DNA of 64,000 nucleotides from NCBI GenBank assembly GCA_963800725.1, contig CAWDCE010000035.1, positions 1 to 64,000 on the forward strand, written 5' to 3'. The DNA comes from Bog-473 sp963800725. Its GTDB lineage: Bacteria; Actinomycetota; Acidimicrobiia; Acidimicrobiales; RAAP-2. The position numbers and the translations under genes are program-made. This document shows positions 18,173 through 27,207 of this stretch, one piece after another; the first letter of the stretch is position 1, and every line of letters begins with the position of its first letter. The notes under the pieces are model-generated. The model did not search any database and had not been told where the DNA came from. It was given only the letters and a program-made list of their open reading frames with translations.

Positions 18173-19099
18173 TCACGCGGTGATGGTCGTGGCGATCCTT
18201 CGCATTCCTTCTTGCCACGGGATCTCGGTCCGCCCGAGCACCTCGTGCATTTTGGTGACGTCGGGCCAGATCGGCCACGGTGCGGCGGGGTCGTAGCGGA
18301 TCGAGACGGGCTTGCCCACCAGCTCGCCGAGATAGGCGCAATAGTCCTCGGCGCTGACGGTCTCACTGCCGGCCCAGTTGACCACCACCGGATCCAACGA
18401 GGCGACCGCCATGGCCCGGATGCCCTGGCGGACGTAGTCGTCCTCGTAGATGGGGTTGTAGTTATTGGGGGCGTCGGGGTGCAAGACAACGTCCTTGCCG
18501 GCCAGGATGCGTCGCAACCGGTCAACGGGTGCGCCGCCTTCGGGGCCGTAGGTCGAAAAGATCCGGATGATGGTCAGCGGCACGCCGTGTTCGATCGCTG
18601 CGAACCGCACCACGGCTTCGCCGGCGATTTTCGAGAGGCTGTAATAGCCGAGATGGACGCCGGGTGGATCGTCCTCTTTGAGGGGTCGTTGCCCTTGATA
18701 CTCATAGGCCGAGCCCGTGGAGCAGTACACGAAGCCCGCGAGACCCGGGAGGGCGGCGATCAGGCGTCCCGAGGCCTGCGCGTTCACCTCGAAGCAGCGT
18801 TGCCAGTCCTGGCGGGCCTCTGGTCCGACCAGGGCGGCGGCGTGGAAGACATGGGTGATCCCCTCGGGCAACGTGGTGGGATCGAAGGTGGCCATGTCGC
18901 CGACGATGGGTGTGACACCGGCTTGGCGGAGCCGCTGAGCGTCGTGTTCGCCGCGACAGCGGGCCAATCCAAAGACCTCGTGGTGCGAGGCCAATGCCCG
19001 GGCGATTGGAAAACCAATGCGACCGGTCGCACCGGTGACGAGGACTTTCCAACCTTTGTCTGCGGGTGCGTCGCTTGCATCAATCACGAGGGGCAACAT
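18173..19099 (-). CDS. NAD-dependent epimerase/dehydratase family protein (extended SDR)
   Basis: 308 residues. VLVTGATGRIGFPIARAL is the Rossmann NAD(P)-binding motif, FHAAALVGP the active-site-proximal strand, CSTGSAYEY holds the Ser, and YYSLSK the catalytic Tyr-x3-Lys. The order is that of nucleotide-sugar epimerases and related reductases; the substrate cannot be told. The next gene upstream (19154-19897) is another SDR on the same strand, 54 bases away, so the two may act in one pathway. Confidence 0.85.
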   Translation of the reverse strand: MLPLVIDASDAPADKGWKVLVTGATGRIGFPIARALASHHEVFGLARCRGEHDAQRLRQAGVTPIVGDMATFDPTTLPEGITHVFHAAALVGPEARQDWQRCFEVNAQASGRLIAALPGLAGFVYCSTGSAYEYQGQRPLKEDDPPGVHLGYYSLSKIAGEAVVRFAAIEHGVPLTIIRIFSTYGPEGGAPVDRLRRILAGKDVVLHPDAPNNYNPIYEDDYVRQGIRAMAVASLDPVVVNWAGSETVSAEDYCAYLGELVGKPVSIRYDPAAPWPIWPDVTKMHEVLGRTEIPWQEGMRRIATTITA

Positions 19100-19153
19100 A
19101 GACGCGGCGAGCCGAACCCGGCGGTGCCCCGGCGGGGGAGCGCGGGACCCCTC

Positions 19154-19897
19154 TCAGGTGAGCCGGGGCCCCGGGGCACCGCGGAAACGGAACGGTTCGC
19201 TCTCGCGTCCCGCGATGACATACCAGCACTCACCCGACGAATCGGCCTCGAGGATCCGCTGGACCGCGGCGACGACATCGCTGACTTCGAGGATGGGGAA
19301 GCCCAGGTCGAGGAGCGTCTGCTCGTTGCCCTTGATGATGTTGGTGTAGGCGAACGAGGGGCAGAGCGCGTGGATCTTGATGCCTTCGCCGGCGTAGAGA
19401 TCGCCCAGGGAGCGGATCAGTCCGACGACGGCGTGTTTGTTTGCGGCGTACACCGGATCCATCGGAACCGCCACCAGACCCGCCATGCTGGCTGTGGCCA
19501 CGATGGTGCCGCCCCCTGACGCAATGATGGCCGGCCGGGCCGCCGCGATGCCGTAGACGACACCGTCGAGATTGATGCTCATGGCCTGGCGGTAGGCCTG
19601 TGGGTCGAAATCGTCGCCCATTGCGCATGTCGTGGTGACGCCGGCGTTGAGGTGGGCAAAATGGAGGGCACCGAACTCTTGAACCGCACAGGCGACGGCG
19701 GCCTGGCTGTCGGCCGGCTCGCGCACATCGGTGTGGATGTAGCGCCCGCCAAGTTCACCAGCCAGGGCGACACCCCGTTCGTCGTCGATATCGGCCACAA
19801 CCACGTGGGCCCCCTGTGCGGCCAGGTGGCGGGCGACGCCTTCGCCGATCCCGTTGCTGGCGCCGGTGATCATTGCGACTTTGCCGTTCAGGTCCAT
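19154..19897 (-). CDS. Classical short-chain dehydrogenase/reductase
   Basis: 247 residues, the normal size. Cofactor motif TGASNGIG (residues 11-18), HLNAGVTT (the NAG strand), a serine in ATASMAG and YAANKHAVVGL with the catalytic Tyr-x3-Lys. The acidic ADIDDE after the second strand suggests NAD(H) rather than NADP(H). Substrate unknown. ATG 19897 lies seven bases after TACGAT and lacks a ribosome site, so leaderless translation is likely. Confidence 0.88.
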   Translation of the reverse strand: MDLNGKVAMITGASNGIGEGVARHLAAQGAHVVVADIDDERGVALAGELGGRYIHTDVREPADSQAAVACAVQEFGALHFAHLNAGVTTTCAMGDDFDPQAYRQAMSINLDGVVYGIAAARPAIIASGGGTIVATASMAGLVAVPMDPVYAANKHAVVGLIRSLGDLYAGEGIKIHALCPSFAYTNIIKGNEQTLLDLGFPILEVSDVVAAVQRILEADSSGECWYVIAGRESEPFRFRGAPGPRLT

Positions 19898-19904
19898 GGG
19901 GTCG

Positions 19905-19929
19905 ATCGTAGGGGACCGCCATCTGGCGG
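19905..19929 (-). promoter_or_regulatory. -10 box and inverted repeat before the SDR gene
   Basis: On the minus strand TACGAT (19910-19905) lies seven bases from the ATG. Immediately upstream is CCGCCA-TC-TGGCGG (19916-19929), a perfect 6-base inverted repeat sitting where the promoter spacer would be. A repressor site is possible. Confidence 0.4.
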
Positions 19930-20302
19930 ATCCCTACAGAACCCTGGCCGAATTCGTACGTCACTTAACATAATGAACATTATCGGCGGACCAGGGGAGG
20001 AGCCTGGCATTGTGACCTGGGCGTTCGTGCCCCTCTCGTGCCTCGGGCTGACCAGATTGCGCCGTCGAATAGGCGCAGCACGTCGTATCGGGGACTGTGT
20101 CGGGTCTTTTTGATGTCGGGTCTGTCCGGGAACGCTTGGCACGACACGGTTGTGCGTTGGATCGTTGGTGCGCTCTTTGCAATTGTCGTGGGCCACGAAC
20201 AGGTGTTCGTAGGGATTCGCGCCGTCGATGAGCCAAGCCGGTTGTTTCGCCTTTGGGGCGGAGATGAACCCGGCGGCGGGCACGCTCTGCGAGAATCGGC
20301 CG
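19930..20302. other. Intergenic region between divergent SDR and TMEM175-like genes
   Basis: About 370 bases with no convincing gene. It holds the 11-mer CGAATTCGTAC (19949-19959), also found at 23580-23590, and the palindrome at 19970-19983. The remainder up to the ATG at 20303 has weak open frames with no protein-like features; I see no RNA gene. GAGAAT six bases before 20303 may be a -10 box. Confidence 0.5.
19970..19983. promoter_or_regulatory. Palindrome ATAATG-AA-CATTAT
   Basis: Perfect 6-base arms around AA in a conspicuously AT-rich patch between divergent genes. The form suits a dimeric transcription factor. No regulator gene is adjacent. Confidence 0.4.
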
Positions 20303-21022
20303 ATGAGCGACGAGGAGGCGGCCGGGCTGGCTGACCCGGCGGGTGCCGCCGAACTCGACGATGGGATTCCCGGTGTCGAGCGACTCTTGACGCTTTCTGA
20401 CGGGGTGGTGGCCATTGCGCTGACGCTCTTGGTGCTCCAGCTCAGCGTTCCGGCGATCGAAGGCGTCTCGAGTGCGCAGGCACATTCGCCGAAGTATCTG
20501 TGGGATCAACTGACCGTCAACGGCGGTGATCAGCTCATCGCCTATGTGGTGTCCTTCTATGTCATCGCCCAATTCTGGTTGACCCACCACCGGGTCTTTC
20601 GTTCGATCCACGGCCATGTCGAGGGCCTGGCCTGGTGGAACTTCGCCTTCCTCTTCACCATCACGTTGATGCCGTTCTCGAGCGACCTGCTCGGTCGTTT
20701 CGGGCGCAATGCGGTGGCGATCGATCTATTCGCCCTCAACATCATGTTGGCCAGCCTCACCACCCAGGGTGTGGTGCTCTTTGCTCGCAAGCACGGCCTC
20801 GAGTCCGAACCCCCCGAAGCCTTCGATCAGCGCAGCACGTTCTTTCGGACGATGTGGATCTACCTCGTATTGATCTTGACGGCGTCTTTGGCCTGGCCGT
20901 TCCCCGAGGTAGCCGCCTTCGGGTGGTTATTGCTGCTTCCGGCCCAGTTCATCGGTGCGGACCTGGCCCGGCGGTATCCACGTCGCCCGCGCTCCCCCGC
21001 GGCCGCGACCGGCTCTCCCTAG
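20303..21022 (+). CDS. TMEM175-family (DUF1211) membrane protein, probable cation channel
   Basis: 239 residues with about six hydrophobic helices. The first helix has LTLSDGVVAIALTLLVLQL, the (F/L)SDGVxAIxxTLL signature of DUF1211/TMEM175; prokaryotic members form tetrameric potassium-permeable channels. A second family mark is the HHRVFR segment after helix 2 or 3. ATG 20303 was chosen because the acidic soluble N-terminus (MSDEEAAGLADP) starts there. Selectivity cannot be judged from sequence. Confidence 0.82.
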   Translation: MSDEEAAGLADPAGAAELDDGIPGVERLLTLSDGVVAIALTLLVLQLSVPAIEGVSSAQAHSPKYLWDQLTVNGGDQLIAYVVSFYVIAQFWLTHHRVFRSIHGHVEGLAWWNFAFLFTITLMPFSSDLLGRFGRNAVAIDLFALNIMLASLTTQGVVLFARKHGLESEPPEAFDQRSTFFRTMWIYLVLILTASLAWPFPEVAAFGWLLLLPAQFIGADLARRYPRRPRSPAAATGSP

Positions 21023-21031
21023 GCGGGTGTC

Positions 21032-23278
21032 TTACGCGGCGGAGTGGTCGGGCGTCTCGTTGTGAGTCCTCGGTGCTGCGCTCGCCCCGAGGACCGTCGT
21101 CTCGAGTGCTGCACCCAGTTCGCCCAGGCGCAGCATGAGTTCTTGGACCCAGGCGTGCACCTCGAGAAGGCGAAAGGTGGACTCGGGGTGGTCGGGATAG
21201 AGGGTCAACGTCGAATGCACTGCTGGCACGAGCGTCAGCGGTGTGGCATCTCGCAGTGAGCCTTCGAGATGGCGGTAGTCGGCGCACATGGCATCGACCT
21301 CGGCTTTGACCATCACCCCGAGAGCCGGGGCGTGGCTCGCCGCGTCGGACGGAACGGGGAGCCCGCCGATGATCGCCGCCCCGTACCAGAGCTGGTGGCC
21401 CGCACCGAGGAGCGTCGACCACTCGAGGATCGGGGCGGGTGGGACGTGGAGCTCGGCGAGGAACTGGGAAAAGACGTCCTCGGCCGCCATGGCGGCCCGC
21501 ACCGCCGGCAGCCAGCGCTCCGGGGCGCCCTCGACGAGCGGTTCTCCATCGAGCAGCGCCTGTGCGGTGGTGGTTGCGACCGTGGTCCCGGCACCGATGA
21601 GATCGGCGATGGCCCGCGCCAGTTCACCCGCCGCGCCCTTGGGCCACATCACCGCGCCGACCACGAACCCAATGGCCGAGCCGATGATCACGTCCTCGAC
21701 GCGCAAGAGGCCCACACTCCACCCCGTTGGCACCAAGACGTTGAACAAGAAGACCACGACCATGGTGAAGCTGGCCTGGCCGATCAAGAAATTGCCGGTA
21801 CCCGGCAGGTAGAAGGCAGCGAACATGAAAAAGGGCAGGGCGACGCAATAGACCGCCGGGTGGACCCCGAAGGCCACGACCAGCGCGGACGACACCACGA
21901 AGCCCAGCGCGGTCCCCACCGCTGCGCCGAGTGCGGTTTTTCGTGTCCCGGCCGCGCTGGTCTTGACCACCACCAAGGTGGCGAACATGACCCAAAAACC
22001 GTGCTTGAGATCGAAGATGCCCACCGCGGCGAGCGCGAGTGAGAGCGACGTGGCGAGTCGCAGGCTGTTGCGCATATGCACCGATTCGAGCGTGAAGTTG
22101 GCCCGGGCGCGGCGGATCCATTTGCGCAACGACGGGACGCCGACCGTCATGGTTGAGACCAATACGGCGTTGGGGACCGTCTCGGCGGGGTCGGATCGAA
22201 TGCCAAAGGCGATCCGGGTCTGGAGTGCGGCCAAGATGGCGGCGCGGGCGAGTTCGAGGGTGGCCGCCAAATCGGCCACGTCGCGATCGAGCGCCTCGGA
22301 ATCACCGCCGGCGTCTGTGCTGGTGGTGATCCGCTCGCGCAGCTCTTCAGTGGCACAAGTGTCGAATTCCACCTTGGCCGCCTCGGCACTCGCCACGTCG
22401 GGGAACGAGGCTCCATTGCTCCACAGCGAGTCGGCGCAGGCGCGCATCGTGGTTGCCTGGACCCGAAGCATCGCCGCACGCCCGCTGACAAAGGTGGCCG
22501 AGCGCTCCGGCCCGACCGGTCGGATCTCGGCCAGGAGGGCGGCGATGCGTCGGGAACCGTGGAGGAGATACATGCGGGCCTTGTGCGCCCTCGAGAGGCC
22601 CCCCGGACGCCACGCGGAGGTGGCAATGGCCACTTCGGCCCGCAAGATGGCTGCCTTGACCGCCCGTTGGCGCTCCGGGGTATCGACGGCGAGTCCATCG
22701 GCCACCTCGTCGACCGTGTCGGCCAGGCTGGCGTAGACCCTCGCCAAGGCGAGTCGGCTGTCAGGCACCGAGCGCGACGGCCAGAGCCACCCGCACGCGA
22801 GCAGCGACACGGCGCCACCGAGCGCCACGCCCGCCAGTCGAGCAGGGACGGCGGCCGATGTGCCGGGCACACCGACAGCCACGACGAAAAAGACAATCGC
22901 CGCGTTGGCCCCGGCCGAGAAGTAGCCCGAGAACACCGCCCCGAAGGCGATCACGAAGGCGACGCCGAACATGGCGATCGTGGCCAGTGCGATGTGGAGT
23001 GAGACCACGGTCCCCAGGGCAACCAGAGGGAAGCCAACGGCCCAGGTGATCGACGTGGCCATCATGCGTTTGGGCCGATCGCCGGTGAAGTCGGCCATCC
23101 CGAGCAGCGCCGCGACACTAAAGGTGGCCAAGATCGTCAGCTGGTCGTTGTTGAAGCCGAAGTGTCCGGTGAAGAATGCCGCGGACATGGCGACGGCGGT
23201 GCGAAGACCGTGGCGCAGCGATCGGTGGCCCGGGTCGGGGAAGGTCGGTGGCCAGGCCAGGTCGAGCGGCAACTTCAC
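21032..23278 (-). CDS. FUSC-family (aromatic acid exporter/YccS-like) membrane protein
   Basis: 748 residues from GTG 23278, which has AGGTGG just upstream; the open frame continues further but is not protein-like. Two membrane blocks of about six helices (residues about 20-170 and 385-520) flank a soluble helical region, the FUSC/ArAE arrangement. The second block has FWVMFATLVVVKTSAAGTRKTALGAAVGTALG, split here as FWVMFATLVVVKTS and GTALGFVVSS, typical of the FUSC core. Likely a proton-driven exporter of small organic acids. It is divergent from the MacA-like gene across about 370 bases. Confidence 0.82.
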   Translation of the reverse strand: MKLPLDLAWPPTFPDPGHRSLRHGLRTAVAMSAAFFTGHFGFNNDQLTILATFSVAALLGMADFTGDRPKRMMATSITWAVGFPLVALGTVVSLHIALATIAMFGVAFVIAFGAVFSGYFSAGANAAIVFFVVAVGVPGTSAAVPARLAGVALGGAVSLLACGWLWPSRSVPDSRLALARVYASLADTVDEVADGLAVDTPERQRAVKAAILRAEVAIATSAWRPGGLSRAHKARMYLLHGSRRIAALLAEIRPVGPERSATFVSGRAAMLRVQATTMRACADSLWSNGASFPDVASAEAAKVEFDTCATEELRERITTSTDAGGDSEALDRDVADLAATLELARAAILAALQTRIAFGIRSDPAETVPNAVLVSTMTVGVPSLRKWIRRARANFTLESVHMRNSLRLATSLSLALAAVGIFDLKHGFWVMFATLVVVKTSAAGTRKTALGAAVGTALGFVVSSALVVAFGVHPAVYCVALPFFMFAAFYLPGTGNFLIGQASFTMVVVFLFNVLVPTGWSVGLLRVEDVIIGSAIGFVVGAVMWPKGAAGELARAIADLIGAGTTVATTTAQALLDGEPLVEGAPERWLPAVRAAMAAEDVFSQFLAELHVPPAPILEWSTLLGAGHQLWYGAAIIGGLPVPSDAASHAPALGVMVKAEVDAMCADYRHLEGSLRDATPLTLVPAVHSTLTLYPDHPESTFRLLEVHAWVQELMLRLGELGAALETTVLGASAAPRTHNETPDHSAA

Positions 23279-23650
23279 GACCGTCCACCTGTCGTGCCGC
23301 TCGGCGTGTCCATGGCGCCATTGTCGACCAGGACCCCCGCCACGCGCCCGTTGGCGTGCCTGATGGCGGCCGCACCGAGCTGGCGCCCAGCCCGCGGGGC
23401 CGCCTGGCGTCGCGTCTGATCCGCTCGAAGCGCCCCGCGGAGGCGGATAGACGAAGTGCGGCACGGGGCGCCACTCCCCTCCCCTTGGGCCGCCAGCTCG
23501 GTGCCCGACCAGGGTCGATCCGGTCCTCGGGACCGGTGGCGTTCATCCCAAGAAGCGGTGATGGGCTGGGTTTTCATATCGAATTCGTACAAAATCCCAA
23601 GCGGGCACACAGCGGAATAACGGCTGGCCGTGAATTGGTGCGGTTCAACT

Positions 23651-25069
23651 ATGCCCATGTCGAACACGGGATCGGTCACTGCCCCGGATCACCCCATCGA
23701 TCTCACCCAAGAGATTCCGATCGTTGGGGAAGGTCAAGGTCCCCCACGTAAGCACTGGATCGCCCGGCACAAGGTTTGGGTCGTCGTCATAGCGGTGGTG
23801 GTGGCCGGCGCCGCCACCGGGCTGTCGCTGTGGCTGACCGGTGGCTCCCAAGCCACCGGTCTGGTTGTCACCACCCAGGTGGAAAGCGTCACCCGAGGCA
23901 CCATTCAACAAACCGTGGCGAGTTCGGGGACGATCGAGCCGGCGAGCCAGGCCAACCTGAACTTCGCGGTGTCGGGCACCGTGACCGCGGTCAATGTCGC
24001 GACGGGTCAAACGGTCACCGCAGGCCAGGTCCTCGCCACCGTCGACACCTCCGCCCTCCAAGACCAGCTCAATGCCGCCCAGGCGCAACTCGAATCGGCC
24101 CAGGACAAGCTGTCGAGTGACGAGAGTTCGGGTGCGACGACCTCGCAGATCGACTCGGACGAGGCTTCGGTCACCTCCGCGCAGTCATCGGTCACTACGG
24201 CGCAGACAAATCTCGCCGACGCGTCATTGACGTCGACCATCGCGGGCACGGTGGCCTCGGTGAGTCTGGCCGTCGGCGATCAGGTCAGTGGCTCGGGCAC
24301 CACCAGCTCGACGCGAGCGGCTCGAGTGCGGGGGGAGCAGCCAGCGGCGCTTCGGGCGCGCGAGTCCGCGTCGGGTGGTCTCGGGGCAAGTGGCGGGGCC
24401 AGTACTTCTGCCAGCTCATCGAGCACCGCATCGTCGAGCTCCTCGTCAGCCCAGATCGTGGTCATCAGTACCGGTTCATACATCGTGAACACGACGGTCG
24501 ACGACACCCAGGTGGGCCAGGTGGCGGTGGGCGACCAGGCCACCATCACCCCGACGGGTGCGACCACTGCGGTCTACGGGACCGTCGCCTCGATTGGTCA
24601 GATTGCCACCGAGACCTCCGATGTGGCGACCTTCCCTGTGGTCATCGACGTCACGGGGAGCCCGAGCGGGCTCTACGCCGGCGCCACCGCCAACGTCTCG
24701 ATCATCGTCAAACAGCTCTCGAACGTGGTCGAGGTCCCCACGGCAGCCATTTCCTACACGGGTGGGCAGGCCTCTGTCGTGACCGTCGTCAATGGCAACC
24801 ACGTCACCAAATCGGTGACCACCGGCCAGGCCTCGGCCGGGGAGACCCAGATCGTCAGCGGCGTCGCCGCCGGTGACAAGGTCCTGGTCCGGGTCGTGAA
24901 GTTCACCGGCGGCGCCGGGGCGCCTGGTGCCGGTGGCCTCGGTGGCGGCTTCACCAGAGGTGGTGCGGGGTCCTTCGGCGGCGGCGGTGGCTTCGGCGGC
25001 GGCGGTGGCTTCGGCGGCGGCAGCGGCTTCGGTGCAGGTGGCGCAACCTTCGGTGGAGCCGGCGGATGA
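23651..25069 (+). CDS. MacA/HlyD-type adaptor protein 1 with Gly/Phe-rich tail
   Basis: 472 residues. One N-terminal membrane helix (about 40-60), then a lipoyl-like half (ANLNFAVSGTVTAVNVATGQTV), a Gln/Ala/Ser-rich coiled-coil hairpin, the second lipoyl half (TSTIAGTVASVSLAVGDQV) and a beta-barrel domain. The last 50 residues are a Gly/Phe repeat. Residues about 220-245 (SSTRAARVRGEQPAALRARE) break the Ser/Gly-rich composition and look like a stretch read in a shifted frame between two compensating indels. It works with the ATPase and permease that follow; stop and start overlap by ATGA. ATG 23657 is an alternative start. Confidence 0.82.
   Translation: MPMSNTGSVTAPDHPIDLTQEIPIVGEGQGPPRKHWIARHKVWVVVIAVVVAGAATGLSLWLTGGSQATGLVVTTQVESVTRGTIQQTVASSGTIEPASQANLNFAVSGTVTAVNVATGQTVTAGQVLATVDTSALQDQLNAAQAQLESAQDKLSSDESSGATTSQIDSDEASVTSAQSSVTTAQTNLADASLTSTIAGTVASVSLAVGDQVSGSGTTSSTRAARVRGEQPAALRARESASGGLGASGGASTSASSSSTASSSSSSAQIVVISTGSYIVNTTVDDTQVGQVAVGDQATITPTGATTAVYGTVASIGQIATETSDVATFPVVIDVTGSPSGLYAGATANVSIIVKQLSNVVEVPTAAISYTGGQASVVTVVNGNHVTKSVTTGQASAGETQIVSGVAAGDKVLVRVVKFTGGAGAPGAGGLGGGFTRGGAGSFGGGGGFGGGGGFGGGSGFGAGGATFGGAGG
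24974..25045 (+). repeat. 18-bp tandem repeat coding for the Gly/Phe tail
   Basis: TTCGGCGGCGGCGGTGGC occurs twice exactly (24974-25009), once with two changes (25010-25027) and once more degenerate (25028-25045). It encodes FGGGGG units at the C-terminus of adaptor 1. Confidence 0.85.
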
Positions 25070-25866
25070 GCGGGAACGACACGCCCATCGATCCCCAAGA
25101 GAGTCGATCAGCGAGCCTGTCTGCCACCGACGAGCACTTCTTGGACCAAAGCGGTGCATCCGAAGACGTACCGGTCATCGAGCTCGAAGCGGTGACCAAG
25201 GTCTACCGGACCGGGGAGATCGCCGTGGCGGCCCTGCGGGGAGTCAGTCTCACCATCACGCCAGGCGAGTACCTGGCCATCATTGGTCCCTCGGGGTCGG
25301 GCAAGTCCACTTTGATGCACATCTTGGGTTGTCTCGACACGCCGACGACCGGGACGTTCGAGCTGGCCGGCGAGAACGTCAGCTCGATGAGCGAGTCCGC
25401 CCTCGCCGAGGTGCGTAACCGTCGGATCGGCTTCGTATTCCAGCAGTTCAACTTGTTGTCCTCGATGTCCGCCTGGCAGAACGTTGAACTCCCGCTCGTC
25501 TATGCCGGCGTGCCCCGCGCCGAGCGTAAAGAGCGCGCCATGGCTGCCCTCGAACGCGTCGGATTGGCTGGGCGGGTCCAACATCGTCCGGGAGAGCTTT
25601 CCGGTGGCCAACAGCAGCGCGTCGCCGTGGCCCGAGCCCTGGTCACTGAACCGGCGCTGATTCTGGCCGACGAACCCACTGGGAATCTTGACTCTGTTTC
25701 CGCCCGTGACGTCTTGAATCTCATGGACGAACTGCATCAATCGGGCCGCACCCTCATCCTCATCACCCATGACAGCGAGGTGGCCTCAGCGTCCGGCCGC
25801 CTCGTCAACATCCGCGACGGCCTGATCACCGAGAACAATCAGCGCGACCTCGAGAGCGTCCGATGA
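25066..25866 (+). CDS. MacB/LolD-type ABC transporter ATPase
   Basis: 266 residues. After a 35-residue acidic leader come IELEAVTKVYRTGEIAVAALRGVSL, Walker A GPSGSGKST, FQQFNLLSSMSAWQNVELPL (the Q-loop stretch typical of MacB/FtsE/LolD), signature LSGGQQQRVAVARAL, Walker B LILADEPTGNLD and LITHD. These ATPases drive mechanotransmission rather than substrate passage. It overlaps its neighbours on both sides (ATGA), so adaptor, ATPase and permease are made together. Confidence 0.92.
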   Translation: MSGNDTPIDPQESRSASLSATDEHFLDQSGASEDVPVIELEAVTKVYRTGEIAVAALRGVSLTITPGEYLAIIGPSGSGKSTLMHILGCLDTPTTGTFELAGENVSSMSESALAEVRNRRIGFVFQQFNLLSSMSAWQNVELPLVYAGVPRAERKERAMAALERVGLAGRVQHRPGELSGGQQQRVAVARALVTEPALILADEPTGNLDSVSARDVLNLMDELHQSGRTLILITHDSEVASASGRLVNIRDGLITENNQRDLESVR

Positions 25867-27110
25867 GCTGGCTCGAAACGCTTCGCACCGGGCTCGCCGG
25901 CGTGCGCTCGCATCGATTGCGCTCGGGCCTGACCGTGCTCGGAATCTTGATCGGGATCGCCGCCGTCATCTTGACGGTCGGCCTCGGCGAAGGCGCCCAG
26001 GCCCAGGTGAGCTCGGAGATCACCTCGCTCGGGACGAACCTCCTCACCATCTCGCCGGGCAGTTCCACCTCGTCGTCGGGCATCCGCGGCGGCTTCGGCA
26101 CCGCATCGACGCTGACGCTGGCCGACGCGGCGTCGCTGTCTTCGAAGACCGTGGCCCCCGATATCAAGGCGGTCGCACCAACGACCTCGTCCAGCGAGAC
26201 CTTGACGGCGGGAACGGCCAACTGGAGCACCTCGGTGGTCGGTTCGACCCCGGCGTGGCTCACGGTGCGGGGTCGCACCGTCGAGCAGGGCCGATTCTTG
26301 GACCGCCAAGACGTCAGCGACCACGAGGCCGTCGCCGTGCTCGGCTCCACTACCGCCTCGGAGTTGTTCAGTCGGCTTGACCCGGTCGGGCAAACCGTCA
26401 ACGTCAACGGCGTACCCATGACCGTCATTGGTGTCCTCACTTCGACGGGAAACTCCTCGTCCTCGTCATCGAGCACCTCGAATCAAGACGATCAGGTGAT
26501 CGTGCCCATCACCACGGCAGCCGAACGCATCTTCGGTGGCACGTCACGCAACTCGGTCTCCTCGATCCTGGTCCAGGCCAAGTCGGGCGCGCTGGTGACC
26601 GCCGCCTACCAAGAAGCCGACGCGGATCTGCTCGCGCTCCACGGCATCAGCACCGCGGCGAACGCCGACTTCACCATCACCCCCGAGCAGTCGCTCCTCT
26701 CAACGGCGACCTCGGTGGACAAGACCCTTACGGTCCTCCTCGGCGGGGTGGCGGCCATCTCCTTGTTGGTCGGGGGGATTGGTGTGATGAACATCATGTT
26801 GGTCTCGGTCACCGAACGAATCCGGGAGATCGGGCTGCGCAAGGCGCTCGGGGCCACGCCGCGACTTATCCGCCGCCAGTTCCTGGTCGAGGCCTCGGTC
26901 CTTGGACTCGCCGGCGGCGCCCTGGGTGCACTCTTGGGCATTGTGGGTGCGCTCACGCTGCCGGGCGTGGTCGGCGACCCCATCACCATCAGCGCCCCGG
27001 CGACGCTGCTCGCACTGGTGGTCGCGTTGGCCATTGGCATCATCTTCGGGGTCTATCCGGCCAGTCGGGCCGCCCACCTGGCGCCAATCGACGCGTTGCG
27101 AAGCGAATAG
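25863..27110 (+). CDS. MacB-type ABC transporter permease
   Basis: 415 residues. First membrane helix at about 20-45 (LRSGLTVLGILIGIAAVILTVG), a large extracytoplasmic MacB_PCD-type domain, and three C-terminal helices around LVGGIGVMNIMLVSVTERIREIGLRKALGA, the FtsX/MacB signature. Substrate unknown: in Gram-positive bacteria such pumps act on peptides or antibiotics. In a monoderm cell the adaptor would have no outer-membrane TolC partner. Confidence 0.92.
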   Translation: MSWLETLRTGLAGVRSHRLRSGLTVLGILIGIAAVILTVGLGEGAQAQVSSEITSLGTNLLTISPGSSTSSSGIRGGFGTASTLTLADAASLSSKTVAPDIKAVAPTTSSSETLTAGTANWSTSVVGSTPAWLTVRGRTVEQGRFLDRQDVSDHEAVAVLGSTTASELFSRLDPVGQTVNVNGVPMTVIGVLTSTGNSSSSSSSTSNQDDQVIVPITTAAERIFGGTSRNSVSSILVQAKSGALVTAAYQEADADLLALHGISTAANADFTITPEQSLLSTATSVDKTLTVLLGGVAAISLLVGGIGVMNIMLVSVTERIREIGLRKALGATPRLIRRQFLVEASVLGLAGGALGALLGIVGALTLPGVVGDPITISAPATLLALVVALAIGIIFGVYPASRAAHLAPIDALRSE

Positions 27111-27207
27111 GCGCACCACGTGACCGCTCGAGCACACATCGAATCGACGAAATGGCCCCACCCATCGGCTGGAGCCCACACCACAACACGAAAGGCAATG
27201 GAGAGAT

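Noticed and set aside
18149..19519. A 456-codon plus-strand frame over the two SDR genes
   Set aside because: The minus-strand SDR motifs are intact; the plus frame has no recognisable features.
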